From positions 1 to 64,000 of the forward strand of contig NZ_JAJEQX010000021.1 of NCBI RefSeq assembly GCF_020687545.1: DNA of 64,000 bases. The letters are read 5' to 3'. The notes beneath the pieces are model-generated. The model searched no databases. It was given only the letters and a program-made list of their open reading frames with translations, and was not told the origin of the DNA. The translations under genes were made by a program, and so were the position numbers. Shown here one piece after another: positions 34,361-43,007 of the stretch. Within the stretch, counting starts at the first letter, position 1. Every line of letters starts with the position of its first letter. Origin of the DNA: Ruminococcus turbiniformis (lineage in GTDB: Bacteria > Bacillota > Clostridia > Lachnospirales > Lachnospiraceae).

Positions 34361-35422
34361 ATGAAATTACCAAACGGCTACGGAAGTGTAGTGAAATTAT
34401 CCGGAAAACGGAGAAAACCATATATGGTCCGCAAGACAACGGGATACCGGATCGATCCCGTAAAAGAAAAGAAGATTGCAGAATATATTATCATCGGCTA
34501 TGCCCGGACAAAATCCGAAGGGCTGGAGATGCTGGCTGATTATAATCATAATCCTTATGATACGAAAGCCGCAAAAATGACTTTTTCCGAGGTGTACGAA
34601 GAATGGTCAAAGAAGAAATATCCGACCGTATCTGAAAGCAATGTAAAAGGATACACAGCCTCCTACAAGGCCTGTACCCTCCTTTACCACCGGGTTTTCA
34701 AAGACCTGAAACTGGCGGATCTTCAGCAGGTGATCGATACCTGCGGCAAAAATTATCCGACACTGAAGAAAGTAAAGATCCTGTTTAACCAGCTGTACGG
34801 ATTTGCCCTGAAGAATGATATCTGCAACAAAGATTATTCCACCTACGTGGATATCGCGCAGTACAAAGACCGGAACCCGAACAAACACAGCAGGAACAAA
34901 TTTCCCAGGGAAGAGATCGACAGAATCTGGACCATGCAGGATGATAAGTATTACCAGATTGTCCTCATGCTGCTCTATAACGGCACCCGGATTTCCGAAT
35001 TCCTGTCCCTGAAAAAAGTAAATGTACACCTGGATGAGCAGTATTTTGATGTGATCGACAGCAAAACAGAAAACGGTATCCGGAAAGTGCCCATTGCCGA
35101 CAAGCTGCTCCCGTTCTACCGGAACTGGTACAACTCCTGCCCGGAATGTGAATATCTTCTCCATACAGAAGACGGAAAACCGTTCAAGTATCGCAACTAC
35201 TTTGACAGTTACTGGACACCCCTGATGGAGCAGATCGGTATCCAGCGGACACCGCACTGCACCCGCCACACCTGTATCTCCATGCTGTCCGAAGCCAGTG
35301 TGCAGGAAACGGTCATCAAGAAAATTGTGGGGCATTCCGGAGCCATGACACTGACCGAAAAGGTCTACACCCATCTGGATGTACGGATCCTGATTGACGC
35401 CATAAACAGGACTCTTGAGTAA
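34361..35422 (+). CDS. int: Tyrosine integrase of the mobilizable element
   Basis: This 353-aa site-specific recombinase has an N-terminal SAM-like core-binding domain (about 70-160) and a catalytic domain (about 175-345). The residues are Arg in LLYNGTRISEFLSL, Lys in the KTENGIRKVP strand, HCTRHTCISML (H-x-x-R), KKIVGHSG (second His) and the nucleophile Tyr in KVYTHLDV. GGAAAGGAG lies 9 nt before the ATG. It is the rightmost gene, and the attachment-like repeat TTGTTGCAAACG.. follows its stop by 8 nt. Confidence 0.95.
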   Translation: MKLPNGYGSVVKLSGKRRKPYMVRKTTGYRIDPVKEKKIAEYIIIGYARTKSEGLEMLADYNHNPYDTKAAKMTFSEVYEEWSKKKYPTVSESNVKGYTASYKACTLLYHRVFKDLKLADLQQVIDTCGKNYPTLKKVKILFNQLYGFALKNDICNKDYSTYVDIAQYKDRNPNKHSRNKFPREEIDRIWTMQDDKYYQIVLMLLYNGTRISEFLSLKKVNVHLDEQYFDVIDSKTENGIRKVPIADKLLPFYRNWYNSCPECEYLLHTEDGKPFKYRNYFDSYWTPLMEQIGIQRTPHCTRHTCISMLSEASVQETVIKKIVGHSGAMTLTEKVYTHLDVRILIDAINRTLE

Positions 35423-35511
35423 AGATATTTTTGTTGCAAACGTGTTACAAACGCGCTGCTAATCCGGTGATTTTCACCCGGTTTCCCCCCGTTTCACCGC
35501 GTTTCCAGGGT

Positions 35512-35550
35512 AAAAAGAAAAACCCCGGAAACGTGATGTTTCCAGGGTTT
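35512..35550 (-). terminator. Native rpsI transcription terminator
   Basis: On the minus strand, a stem AACCCTGGAAAC / GTTTCCGGGGTT with loop ATCAC is followed by TTTTTCTTTTT. It lies 26 nt after the rpsI stop fragment at 35576 and belongs to the original downstream side of rpsI. Confidence 0.8.
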
Positions 35551-35575
35551 GCCTGCAATTTCAATAACTGTTCGG

Positions 35576-35634
35576 TTATCTCTTGGAGAACTGAGGCGCG
35601 CGACGGGCAGCCTTGAGGCCGTATTTCAATCGTC
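35576..35634 (-). pseudogene. rpsI: rpsI 3'-end fragment (ICE attachment site copy)
   Basis: The minus strand encodes ...KYGLKAARRAPQFSKR followed by TAA at 35578-35576, the conserved C-terminus of ribosomal protein S9. No other part of rpsI precedes it; sequence beyond about 35634 is the conjugative element with its integrases. This is the expected duplicate of the 3' end of the target gene left at one end when an element inserts into the end of rpsI. The intact gene should lie at the far, right-hand end, outside the window. Confidence 0.85.
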
Positions 35635-35721
35635 TGAGCGATGATTTTCCTTGATATTCCGGGCTTTTTTGAGCCTCGGCCCCTCGGTTGTCCTATTCCT
35701 TAACCAAAAAACAGGCCACTT

Positions 35722-36933
35722 TTACGAGGGGACAGCTTGATGAAATGCAGAATTTACTACATCGAATAGCTGTTCTGGTTTATTATACTTTACTCTTGCA
35801 TAGATGTCCATAGTTGTCTTGCTGTTCTCATGTCCGGCAAGGTACTGGACCGTCTTGGGGTCAACACCTGCATACAGAAGATTGGTGATGTAGGTATGCC
35901 GCAGCAGGTGCGGTGTCACATCGAAGTCCAGGCTATACACAATGTTGGGATTGTTTTTCTGATGTCCTCCCAGACTCGGCTGAACAGTGTACTTGATGCT
36001 CTGTCCGTTCACATACTTATAATAGGTACGCTCCTTGGTAGACCGAACAACGATGTACTGCCAGACACGTTTGAACTGCGAATATGACAAGGGCTGTCCC
36101 TCACTATCGGCAATCACATATTCCGATTTGGAGGCAGCCTTGGCTTCCCGCAGACAATTCACAAGGCATTTGGGAATGGGAATATCCCTTCTTGCTGCTT
36201 TCGTCTTAAGCGTTGTAGAGATAACCGGTCTGTTATGCTCTGATCGCCATGCGCGCCGCACAGAGATATATGGAGTGGGTGCATCGAGGAACACACAATC
36301 CCATTGCAAGGCGAGAGCTTCTTCTCGGCGCAGACCGGCATATAAGCCGATCATGGTAAACAGATACGGCGGAAGTCCTTTGACGGTTTCCAGCAGCACT
36401 TCCACCTGCTGGTCTGTCAGCGAATCTTTCTTTTGGGTCGGTTTCCCTCCTTTTGCCGAAATCCCCTCACACGGATTGTATTCCAGCAACTGGCTCCGCT
36501 CTGCCGAGTAAAAAATGCACTTGAGGAGCATATTCACCGTATTGTGCAGGCTCTCGGACTTATTGGACAATGGGATCAGCGCCAGACGAATATCATCCGC
36601 TGTTACTTCCTCCATATACATATCTCCCAAAGGCTTGATAATGTAGTTCTTCATATTGGAGGCGTAGCCCTTCAGTGTAGCCGGCGACACTTTTGCGGAT
36701 TGCATCAACAGCCACTTCTCACAATACTCGGCCACAGTAGGATGCTCCCGGTGGAAGATGATCTCCGCTACCTGGCGTCTCGCCTCCTGCTCTTTATCGT
36801 ACAGTTCCTCGCAGGTAGTCCCATACAAGCTCACCTGCTTGCCGTCTGCGTCCAGAATCCGGGTTCTGTAATACAGGACACCCTTTCGTGTGACGGTTCC
36901 ATATTGAGGTATGTTTTTTTTCTTCTTTGCCAT
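35722..36933 (-). CDS. int: Tyrosine integrase A of the ICE
   Basis: This 403-aa recombinase has an N-terminal arm-binding region (AKKKKNIPQYGTVTRKGVLYYRTR), a core-binding domain (TVAEYCEKWLLMQSAKVSPATLKGY) and the catalytic residues Arg in GLYAGLRREEALALQW, TPHLLRHTYITN (H-x-x-R), YLAGHENSKTT and Tyr in MDIYARVKY. ATG 36933 follows AAAGGAA by about 9 nt; the upstream extension is not supported. It is the gene nearest the rpsI attachment copy. It is a clear paralogue of integrase B, 146 nt upstream of its start, with the same domain order and almost the same motifs. Confidence 0.94.
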   Translation of the reverse strand: MAKKKKNIPQYGTVTRKGVLYYRTRILDADGKQVSLYGTTCEELYDKEQEARRQVAEIIFHREHPTVAEYCEKWLLMQSAKVSPATLKGYASNMKNYIIKPLGDMYMEEVTADDIRLALIPLSNKSESLHNTVNMLLKCIFYSAERSQLLEYNPCEGISAKGGKPTQKKDSLTDQQVEVLLETVKGLPPYLFTMIGLYAGLRREEALALQWDCVFLDAPTPYISVRRAWRSEHNRPVISTTLKTKAARRDIPIPKCLVNCLREAKAASKSEYVIADSEGQPLSYSQFKRVWQYIVVRSTKERTYYKYVNGQSIKYTVQPSLGGHQKNNPNIVYSLDFDVTPHLLRHTYITNLLYAGVDPKTVQYLAGHENSKTTMDIYARVKYNKPEQLFDVVNSAFHQAVPS

Positions 36934-37078
36934 AATTAATTTCCTTTCTCGCGTGGTGATGTATCTACACCTCCTTTTTATCAGAGATTTCAAATTGAAT
37001 CAAAGATACGGCCAAGGAAAAACTAAGAGCGAGACATCCTTGTCTCGCTCTTACTTCATTTTCTGAATTGTTCGGAAC

Positions 37079-38290
37079 TTACACAGCGTCCCATAAGTCA
37101 AAGGCACAGCCCATTGCTTTGACAAGATCATCCGGCCTGTTGTATTTGACCTTTGCGTAAATGTCCATCGTGATTTTGCTGCTTTCATGGCCCGCCAAAT
37201 ATTGTACCGTTTTGGGGTCCACCGAAGAATGAATCAGATTGGTGATGTAGGTGTGCCGCAGCTGATGCGGTGTCACTTCAAAATCCAGGCTATATACCAC
37301 ATGGCCGTTATTCCTGGCTTTTTCTCCAAGTTTCGGGTAAAGCATATATTTTACATACTTTCCGTCCACAAGTTTTCTGGCCATTCTCGGCTTTGCAGTC
37401 CGCGTCACAATATACTGCCACAGCCGCTTAAACTGTGTATAGGATAGCGGATCACCGTCCCGATTGGCAATCACATAATCCGAAGTGGATTTTTTCTTTG
37501 CATCTTTCAGACATTCAACCAGACAGACCGGGAGAGGAATGTTTCTTTGTGCCGCTTTGGTCTTTAGCTCGGTAAGAATGACCGGCCTGTTATGTTCTGT
37601 GTGCCATGCCCGCCGTACCGTTAAGTACGGAGCCTCTGCATCCAGATACACAGAATCCCATTGCAGCGCCAGGATTTCTTCCCGGCGCAGACCGGCATAT
37701 AAACCGATCATCACAAATACATAGGGCGGCAAATCCCGGATCGTGTCCAAAAGCCGCTCAACCTGTTCATCCGTCAATGCCTGTCTTTCTTCCTGGGGAA
37801 CTCCTCCCTTTGCATCCAGGTATATGGTCGGGTCCTCGTCAATCACATGGCTCTCCTTGGCCGCCCGGAAAATGGACTTGCAGAGAATCACCACAGACTT
37901 ATAAACCGAAGCCGACTTCTTGGAAACAGGTACGAGGGCAAGTTGGATGTCATCCAGGGATACATCAGCCATTCTCTTGTCTCCCAGCCCTCCAATAATG
38001 TGCCGCCGCACCTTAGAGGTATAATCTGTCAAGGTGGTGGCCCGAACATGGACGGACTGCATCAGCAGCCACTTCTCACAGTACTCAGCAACCGTAGGCG
38101 ATCTTCGACGAAACGTAGTACTGTCAATCTGCTCTAACGCCTCCAGTTCCTTGTCATAAAGCTTTTCGGGCGTCTTTGCATAAAGCGCCACTCTGTTTCC
38201 ATCCGAATCTTCGACTCTGGTTCTATAATATTCAATGCCGTTAAGCACGACCGTACCATATTGAGGAATTGCCCTTTTTCTTTTTGCCAA
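37079..38290 (-). CDS. int: Tyrosine integrase B of the ICE
   Basis: This 403-aa paralogue of integrase A has AKRKRAIPQYGTVVLNGIEYYRTR at the N-terminus, TVAEYCEKWLLMQSVHVRATTLTDY in the core-binding domain, and catalytic GLYAGLRREEILALQW, TPHQLRHTYITN, YLAGHESSKIT and MDIYAKVKY. The best start is TTG at 38290 (GGAGG 8 nt ahead), giving the same MAKRKR-type start as integrase A; the GTG at 38299 is too close to the ribosome binding site. All catalytic residues are intact in both copies, so neither is an obvious pseudogene. It is transcribed after the excisionase. Confidence 0.94.
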   Translation of the reverse strand: MAKRKRAIPQYGTVVLNGIEYYRTRVEDSDGNRVALYAKTPEKLYDKELEALEQIDSTTFRRRSPTVAEYCEKWLLMQSVHVRATTLTDYTSKVRRHIIGGLGDKRMADVSLDDIQLALVPVSKKSASVYKSVVILCKSIFRAAKESHVIDEDPTIYLDAKGGVPQEERQALTDEQVERLLDTIRDLPPYVFVMIGLYAGLRREEILALQWDSVYLDAEAPYLTVRRAWHTEHNRPVILTELKTKAAQRNIPLPVCLVECLKDAKKKSTSDYVIANRDGDPLSYTQFKRLWQYIVTRTAKPRMARKLVDGKYVKYMLYPKLGEKARNNGHVVYSLDFEVTPHQLRHTYITNLIHSSVDPKTVQYLAGHESSKITMDIYAKVKYNRPDDLVKAMGCAFDLWDAV

Positions 38291-38374
38291 TTCCGTCACC
38301 TCCTAAGAATAATGTCCAGCGCTGTACCTTTGTTTTATCAGACATATTAGGTTCCAGCAAGGATACGGAACAGC

Positions 38375-38605
38375 TCAAGCTCGGACACTTCGCAGCTTGC
38401 GGTATGTAGCGCTTTTTTCCACTGGCTTTGCACGATGGGTGCATTTTGCGATATACTCCTGAAGGCCAGCATCTGTAAAGTACACGCAACCATTTTGCAC
38501 ATACTGAACATAGGAAATTAGCCCACTGTTTCGAGCTGCATCCAAAGTGGCAATGCTAATCCCCAGTAATTTGGCAGCCTCTTTCCGCGAAATCAATTTT
38601 TCCAT
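38375..38605 (-). CDS. xis: Excisionase-like HTH_17 protein
   Basis: This 76-aa protein has the MerR/excisionase-type winged helix EKLISRKEAAKLLGISIATLDAARNSGLISYVQ and a wing QNGCVYFTDAGLQEYIAKC, ending in a basic tail. It lies 85 nt before integrase B on the same strand, the usual xis-int arrangement of Tn916/Tn1549-type elements, and should bias the integrases toward excision. Confidence 0.85.
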   Translation of the reverse strand: MEKLISRKEAAKLLGISIATLDAARNSGLISYVQYVQNGCVYFTDAGLQEYIAKCTHRAKPVEKSATYRKLRSVRA

Positions 38606-39081
38606 AGGTGGTCCCCCTTTCTGTCAAAGATGTGGTTGTTGCTTTCAAAATCACATGAATGCGCTGGCAACCGAAGCTGCCAGCGCATGGTATCTGACTT
38701 TGAAAAATTTACTCGCCACATTTGCCACGCACCCCTGGCGATGGGGACATTCCGGTCTCCGCTGGCGCGGCTGTCATAACTCCACAGCGTCGTTTTACTC
38801 GTGCGCCGCAGAGTTCCCCCCAAGTCTTTAGGAGGCCGTGAGGAAGTATCTTTAACCCCTATGCAGTCATCGCGCCCTGAAATGCCACTTTCGGGTATCA
38901 GGCTGACGTGGATCGCTCGGAACAGTCCTATTCATCACCTCCTGGGGCTGTCCATCTTCGCGGCGTGCCTGATTCGCTCGTACATAGGTTATGTACCGGA
39001 AATGCCGTCTATGAAATTGTCAAGCTCCACATTGGGAGAATGTTCTTCCCTCAATGGGTAGGCACTGATACGCTTCATTTG
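38606..39081. other. Non-coding region upstream of xis, with a strong hairpin
   Basis: About 475 bp without a convincing gene. A perfect 11-bp inverted repeat ATGCGCTGGCA / TGCCAGCGCAT (38659-38669 and 38678-38688) lies 54 nt before the xis start and would form a stable hairpin in the xis leader. Short open frames on both strands (38593-38823 minus, 38801-39061 plus) lack ribosome binding sites and domain features. It may be the regulatory leader and attachment-related spacer of the recombination module. Confidence 0.5.
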
Positions 39082-39552
39082 TTAAGTGTTATTCAAAAAT
39101 TTTTTTATTTTTTTAAATCTTTGTGCAACAGCACTTCTGGAACAATGCCAAAGACGTGCTACATCAATTTGACGATAACCATCCACAAAAAGTAATGTCA
39201 ATAGCTCCAAATCTTTCTTCGACAGCTTCTTCAATCTCAACAGTAGTTGTTCGTTTTCCACCGAAGCCAACCATCCATATCGCGTTTGATCAATCTTATC
39301 AACATCCCATTGATAAGATAACGATGCAAACTTTCGGAACAGCTGTGATTGACCACATACTTCATCATATTGTTCACAAGGTATTGGTTGCGTATGGTTT
39401 TGAAAAACCCTTTGACTGCAAAACCATGCCCAGTCATATTCTTTCATGGCAGCAATCTGTTCTTCGCTCATCCCTGCATCACAATACTCAACTTCTAAAC
39501 GCTTCCATCTACTATCAAACTTCTTTTTCTCATATCCATAATTAAATCCCAT
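39082..39552 (-). CDS. Sigma-70 region 4-like regulator of the ICE
   Basis: This 156-aa protein ends in a sigma region-4-type HTH: LKKLSKKDLELLTLLFVDGYRQIDVARLWHCSRSAVAQRFKKIKKFL. The N-terminal half (YEKKKFDSRWKRLEVEYCDAG...MKEYDWAWFCSQRVFQNH) resembles other ICE-encoded sigma-like proteins such as those near the left end of Tn916/Tn1549 relatives. It lacks a recognisable region 2, so it may be a partial sigma or an activator. It is transcribed toward xis and the integrases and may control them. Confidence 0.75.
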   Translation of the reverse strand: MGFNYGYEKKKFDSRWKRLEVEYCDAGMSEEQIAAMKEYDWAWFCSQRVFQNHTQPIPCEQYDEVCGQSQLFRKFASLSYQWDVDKIDQTRYGWLASVENEQLLLRLKKLSKKDLELLTLLFVDGYRQIDVARLWHCSRSAVAQRFKKIKKFLNNT

Positions 39553-39655
39553 TATTAACCTCCTGTAGATTCAATTTGCAAAATTCACCATGCAAACTAA
39601 AATCAGGAGGAGATCGACAACGAGAATCTCTGGGTTGTTTTCCATCCCCAGAAAC

Positions 39656-39694
39656 AAAAATGCCAGCTGATCTTAAGGACCAACTGGCATTTTT
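39656..39694. terminator. Bidirectional terminator between the bcr cargo and the regulator gene
   Basis: AAAAATGCCAG (39656-39666) pairs with CTGGCATTTTT (39684-39694). It closes the minus-strand bcrABD operon. Confidence 0.85.
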
Positions 39695-39719
39695 ATTCGC
39701 GCACAAAGAAAACGCATTA

Positions 39720-40547
39720 TTAAGATTTTATAAGTACAACAAGTATACCAAGCACAATTCGATACCAACCAAACACCTTAAAATCATGTTTTTTGATAAA
39801 GTTCATTAGGAATTTAATTACTAAGACAGATACCGCAAATGCCACAGCCATACCGAGAACAAGAGCGAGCAGTTCTGCACTTGTAAATTCAAACCCGAAT
39901 TTTAACAGCTTAAAAGCACTTGCTCCAAGCATAGTAGGTACTGCGAGGAAAAAAGTAAACTCTGCTGCTGCCACTCGTGAAACTCCTATGAGTAAAGCAC
40001 CTATAATCGTTGCTCCCGACCGTGATGTGCCGGGTATAAGTGATAACACTTGAAATGCCCCTATCAAGATTGCTGTTTTATAGCTGATGTCAGAAAGTGC
40101 CATAGTAGTAGGAGTACGCTTTTTATTCCAATTTTCTATGAGAATGAATAACAAACCATAAAAGATTAACATGATTGAAATCACAATGGGGGTTTGGAGG
40201 TAAGCATCCAAATAATCATCAAATAGAATCCCCATAATAGCTGACGGTACACAAGCTACCGCAACCTTGAACCACAACGAGAAAGTATCCTTTTTAACAA
40301 TTGACTGTGCTTTGTTCTTAAATTGAAAGGGAAACATCTTGTTCCAAAACATTACAACCACTGCGAGTATAGCTCCAAGTTGAATAACAACAAAAAACAT
40401 TTCTTTAAATGCTTCGCTCATATTAAGTGTGATAAATTCGTCCACAAGAATCATATGTCCTGTGCTGCTGATAGGTAGCCACTCAGTAATACCCTCAACA
40501 ATTCCAAGAAAAATAACTTTTAAAATTTCTATAAAATCAAGTACCAT
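39720..40547 (-). CDS. bcrD: Undecaprenyl-diphosphate phosphatase, BcrD type
   Basis: This 275-aa UppP/BacA-family membrane protein dephosphorylates undecaprenyl pyrophosphate, the target of bacitracin, and raises the free carrier pool. Signature motifs are [20 protein letters not shown] (catalytic Glu-rich loop) near the N-terminus and [19 protein letters not shown] (PGxSRSG) near residue 175. Several hydrophobic helices fill the rest. It is the last gene of bcrABD, its start overlapping the bcrB stop by 1 nt, and it is much AT-richer than the ICE backbone. Confidence 0.94.
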   Translation of the reverse strand: MVLDFIEILKVIFLGIVEGITEWLPISSTGHMILVDEFITLNMSEAFKEMFFVVIQLGAILAVVVMFWNKMFPFQFKNKAQSIVKKDTFSLWFKVAVACVPSAIMGILFDDYLDAYLQTPIVISIMLIFYGLLFILIENWNKKRTPTTMALSDISYKTAILIGAFQVLSLIPGTSRSGATIIGALLIGVSRVAAAEFTFFLAVPTMLGASAFKLLKFGFEFTSAELLALVLGMAVAFAVSVLVIKFLMNFIKKHDFKVFGWYRIVLGILVVLIKS

Positions 40548-41296
40548 TATTTCAAATCCTCCTTTTTAAAATGATGAAAGGTCATAAGAAAACCAACTGC
40601 TGATACAAGAATAATAATAGATACAGACAGCAGTGTAGGATAGCCGGTACTCTGAAGTTTACCCTGCACCAAGAAATAGGTGGCTGTCCACGGATACAAC
40701 GCTCCCCATTCTTGATTTGAAAGTGCGGCACTTCCCATGACAATCACGGCAGAGCCAATCATCGGGGCGACAAATCCTTTTGTTTTCATAGCAACAAACA
40801 CAAAAGGAGAAACTGTTAAAAACATCAGGATACTGCCAAACAAAAACTTGGGGAGCCATACTATTGCCACTAGTAAGCTATATCCCTCCAATGTAAAGAC
40901 AGCGTCATATAGCCCACAAACGATAAATATACCTGCCCATGTTACAAGGGTTAGCATAACAATCCAAAGAAGCAGGGTGCAAAATTTTCCAATTAATAGT
41001 TTTGTCCTTGAAATGGGTATGGGCAATATGGTTTTGAGGGTGCTTTCTGTGTACTCTCTGCTAAACAAGTAAGCTGCAATTGCCACATATATCATAATGT
41101 TTACCAGCAGCATGATATACAGTACACTGTCGCTGTATATGTCAGACAAGGTAAAGATAATCTCCGGCTTATCAAAATGTGTTTGCAAGGCTTCTATTAA
41201 CATCAAAAGTGGGGTAGATAATACCCCTGCCACACTAATTAGCACCATTTTTGAACGCTTTAGTTTTAATAATTCACAAGAAATAAGATTAAGCAA
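40547..41296 (-). CDS. bcrB: Bacitracin ABC transporter permease
   Basis: This ~249-aa membrane protein of the ABC-2 type has an N-terminal [23 protein letters not shown] and six hydrophobic segments ([57 protein letters not shown]). With BcrA it forms an exporter or target-protection pump for bacitracin. The probable start is TTG at 41296, 8 nt after GGAGG and overlapping the bcrA end by 8 nt, which implies coupling. Confidence 0.92.
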   Translation of the reverse strand: MLNLISCELLKLKRSKMVLISVAGVLSTPLLMLIEALQTHFDKPEIIFTLSDIYSDSVLYIMLLVNIMIYVAIAAYLFSREYTESTLKTILPIPISRTKLLIGKFCTLLLWIVMLTLVTWAGIFIVCGLYDAVFTLEGYSLLVAIVWLPKFLFGSILMFLTVSPFVFVAMKTKGFVAPMIGSAVIVMGSAALSNQEWGALYPWTATYFLVQGKLQSTGYPTLLSVSIIILVSAVGFLMTFHHFKKEDLK

Positions 41297-42206
41297 TACC
41301 GCCACCTCCAATCAGTTTAGAAAAGTAGTCCTCTAAGTTTTCCTCACTATCATTTATCCTTGTCACGAGCAGTCCATTTCGTGCAAATTCTCGATTGATT
41401 TCTCCAACACTTTGGCTAAAGTCATAAATTCTCACCGTACCGTCCTGCACTGTAAAATCCGTCATGTGGTAGTGGTTTTCTAAAATCTTTCCGGCTATCT
41501 CACTGTCAGATAAATCAAATTGAATGTATTTTCGATTCCTTTTGTGAAGCTCGGATATATTCACTTCCTCTACTAAATGCCCCTCGTGCATAACGCCGAT
41601 AATATCTGCTATCTGTTCAATCTCGCTTAAAACATGGCTTGAGATAAAAATGGTAATGCCATGATTGTGACTAAGTTCAGATAAAAATGAGCGTATTTCA
41701 ACTATTCCAATGGGGTCAAGTCCGTTAATCGGTTCGTCAAGTATTAAAAGCTCCGGCTCGTGCATAATGGCGGCGGCAATACCAAGCCGTTGCTTCATTC
41801 CGAGGGAATAATCGGAAAAGACTTTTCTTTTCTCCTTATGCAGCCCCACAACTTCAAGAGCTTTTTCTACTCCACTTTTAGATACTCCCCCTCGCAGTTT
41901 AGCGAGAATTTGCAAATTCTCATACCCTGTTAAATTACTGTAAAATCCCGGTGTTTCGATAATAGAGCCTACTTTGCTATAAAGGGTATGGATATTTTCC
42001 TTATAGTTTGTGCCAAACAAGCGTACCGTTCCCTCCGTTGGGAAAGCAAGCTGCAACATCATTTTCATTGCTGTGGTTTTGCCTGCTCCGTTTCTGCCGA
42101 GCAAGCCATAAATTTTGCCCTTTGGCACATGAAGATTTACCTTATCGACAACGGTGGCTGTTCCGTATCGCTTCGTAAGATTTTCTGTTTCAATGATATA
42201 ATCCAT
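41289..42206 (-). CDS. bcrA: Bacitracin ABC transporter ATPase
   Basis: This 305-aa ABC ATPase has Walker [19 protein letters not shown], the Q-loop, signature [15 protein letters not shown], Walker [14 protein letters not shown] and the H-loop [13 protein letters not shown]-terminal ~90-residue extension is typical of BcrA/YxlF-type drug exporters. The start ATG 42206 follows AAAGGAG by 9 nt. The gene is preceded by a leader with two BcrR operators (42311-42357) and a likely promoter TTGGCT-N17-GATAAT at about 42250-42280, so it should be bacitracin-inducible. Confidence 0.95.
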   Translation of the reverse strand: MDYIIETENLTKRYGTATVVDKVNLHVPKGKIYGLLGRNGAGKTTAMKMMLQLAFPTEGTVRLFGTNYKENIHTLYSKVGSIIETPGFYSNLTGYENLQILAKLRGGVSKSGVEKALEVVGLHKEKRKVFSDYSLGMKQRLGIAAAIMHEPELLILDEPINGLDPIGIVEIRSFLSELSHNHGITIFISSHVLSEIEQIADIIGVMHEGHLVEEVNISELHKRNRKYIQFDLSDSEIAGKILENHYHMTDFTVQDGTVRIYDFSQSVGEINREFARNGLLVTRINDSEENLEDYFSKLIGGGGIA

Positions 42207-42310
42207 ATTTGATTCTCCTTTCCGTGGGTTGCTGTTCTTGTTTTCGCTGACCACAATCTTATTATCCACGAGTATTGCATAGAAGCCAAGAAATCTACCG
42301 TCACAATGCC

Positions 42311-42357
42311 GACACAATAGATGTCAGCACGAAAAAAGCTCCGACACTTATCGTGTC
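42311..42357 (-). promoter_or_regulatory. Two BcrR operators, GACA-N7-TGTC
   Basis: GACACAATAGATGTC (42311-42325) and GACACTTATCGTGTC (42343-42357) each fit GACA-N7-TGTC exactly, with centres 32 bp apart (about three helical turns). This is the inverted repeat reported for BcrR binding at the Enterococcus faecalis bcrABD promoter. They lie upstream of the bcrA promoter. The distal one lies inside the terminator of bcrR. Confidence 0.85.
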
Positions 42358-42362
42358 AGAGC
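42332..42362 (-). terminator. bcrR terminator containing operator 2
   Basis: On the minus strand, GCTCTGACAC-GATAA-GTGTCGGAGC (10-bp stem, one G-T mismatch position) is followed by TTTTTT (42337-42332), 24 nt after the bcrR stop. The stem is built from the GACA-N7-TGTC operator. Confidence 0.8.
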
Positions 42363-42386
42363 CTATTTTAAAGGGTTTATGGCATT

Positions 42387-43007
42387 TTACTTTGTTTGGG
42401 TTTGCTTTATCCAGACAAATATTTTAGCAACAAATAGCAGAAACATAAGGGCGGTTACATAGGGTTGTCTTGCCGCAGCGAAGAAGCAGATAAAAAGCGT
42501 ACTCAGCACGAGAGAGCATTTTGTGATTATGTTGCTCCATGATTCCTTTTCAAAACAAACACACATCAGTTTCGCTATCCCAAGTGCAATCAAAACAATA
42601 AAAACAATCCAATAGATTGCAAGATATATTGGGGTAGTGTCTGTAAATGAAAGTAGATTGACAGAATAAATATATCCGTCAACAAGGTTACCGTTACCAT
42701 ACAACGGCAAAAGTATAAAAGTAACCGCCATCATATCTAATATTCCATAAATGAAACTGTAAATTTTTTTCAAGTTGGAACGATTTTCAGTTTCGGCAAG
42801 TGTAATCAGTTCTTCGCCCGATAGCAGTTCATCTATGGTCACAGAAAAGAATTTAGAAATACACTTGAGCGACTCAATGTTAGGGTAACCCTTGCCGCTT
42901 TCCCATTTTGAAATGGCTGTTCTTGATACATATAATTGCTCCGCAAGTTGTTCCTGCGTTAAGTTCTTTCCAGTCCTAAGCTGTTGTAGCTTTTCATTAA
43001 ATTCCAT
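42387..43007 (-). CDS. bcrR: Membrane-bound one-component bacitracin sensor-regulator
   Basis: This 206-aa protein has an N-terminal XRE HTH (FNEKLQQLRTGKNLTQEQLAEQL, YVSRTAISKWESGKGYPN) followed by four hydrophobic segments (FIYGILDMMAVTFILLPLYG; IYLAIYWIVFIVLIALGIA; IITKCSLVLSTLFICFFAAA; VTALMFLLFVAKIFVWI). This is the architecture of BcrR, which senses bacitracin in the membrane and activates bcrABD directly from there. AGGAGGAG lies 5 nt before the ATG. It overlaps the small HTH gene upstream and is upstream of and co-oriented with bcrABD, with the expected operators between. Confidence 0.93.
   Translation of the reverse strand: MEFNEKLQQLRTGKNLTQEQLAEQLYVSRTAISKWESGKGYPNIESLKCISKFFSVTIDELLSGEELITLAETENRSNLKKIYSFIYGILDMMAVTFILLPLYGNGNLVDGYIYSVNLLSFTDTTPIYLAIYWIVFIVLIALGIAKLMCVCFEKESWSNIITKCSLVLSTLFICFFAAARQPYVTALMFLLFVAKIFVWIKQTQTK

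Larger units (their letters stand above)
25574..35452. mobile_element. Integrative mobilizable element (about 10 kb, approximate limits)
   Basis: The unit has a tyrosine integrase at its right end, an XRE repressor divergent from a small HTH protein, CHC2 and VapE replication genes, a MobA/MobL relaxase with an origin-like upstream region, and cargo at the left. No coupling protein or type IV secretion genes are present, so it should need a helper. The limits are set from a 22-nt imperfect direct repeat (19 of 22) at 25574 and 35431. The true core sites are not proven. The right side is the native region downstream of rpsI. Confidence 0.7.

Noticed and set aside
38593..39061. Small frames on both strands upstream of xis
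   Set aside because: No ribosome binding sites and no domain features; overlapping frames on both strands point to GC-rich non-coding sequence.
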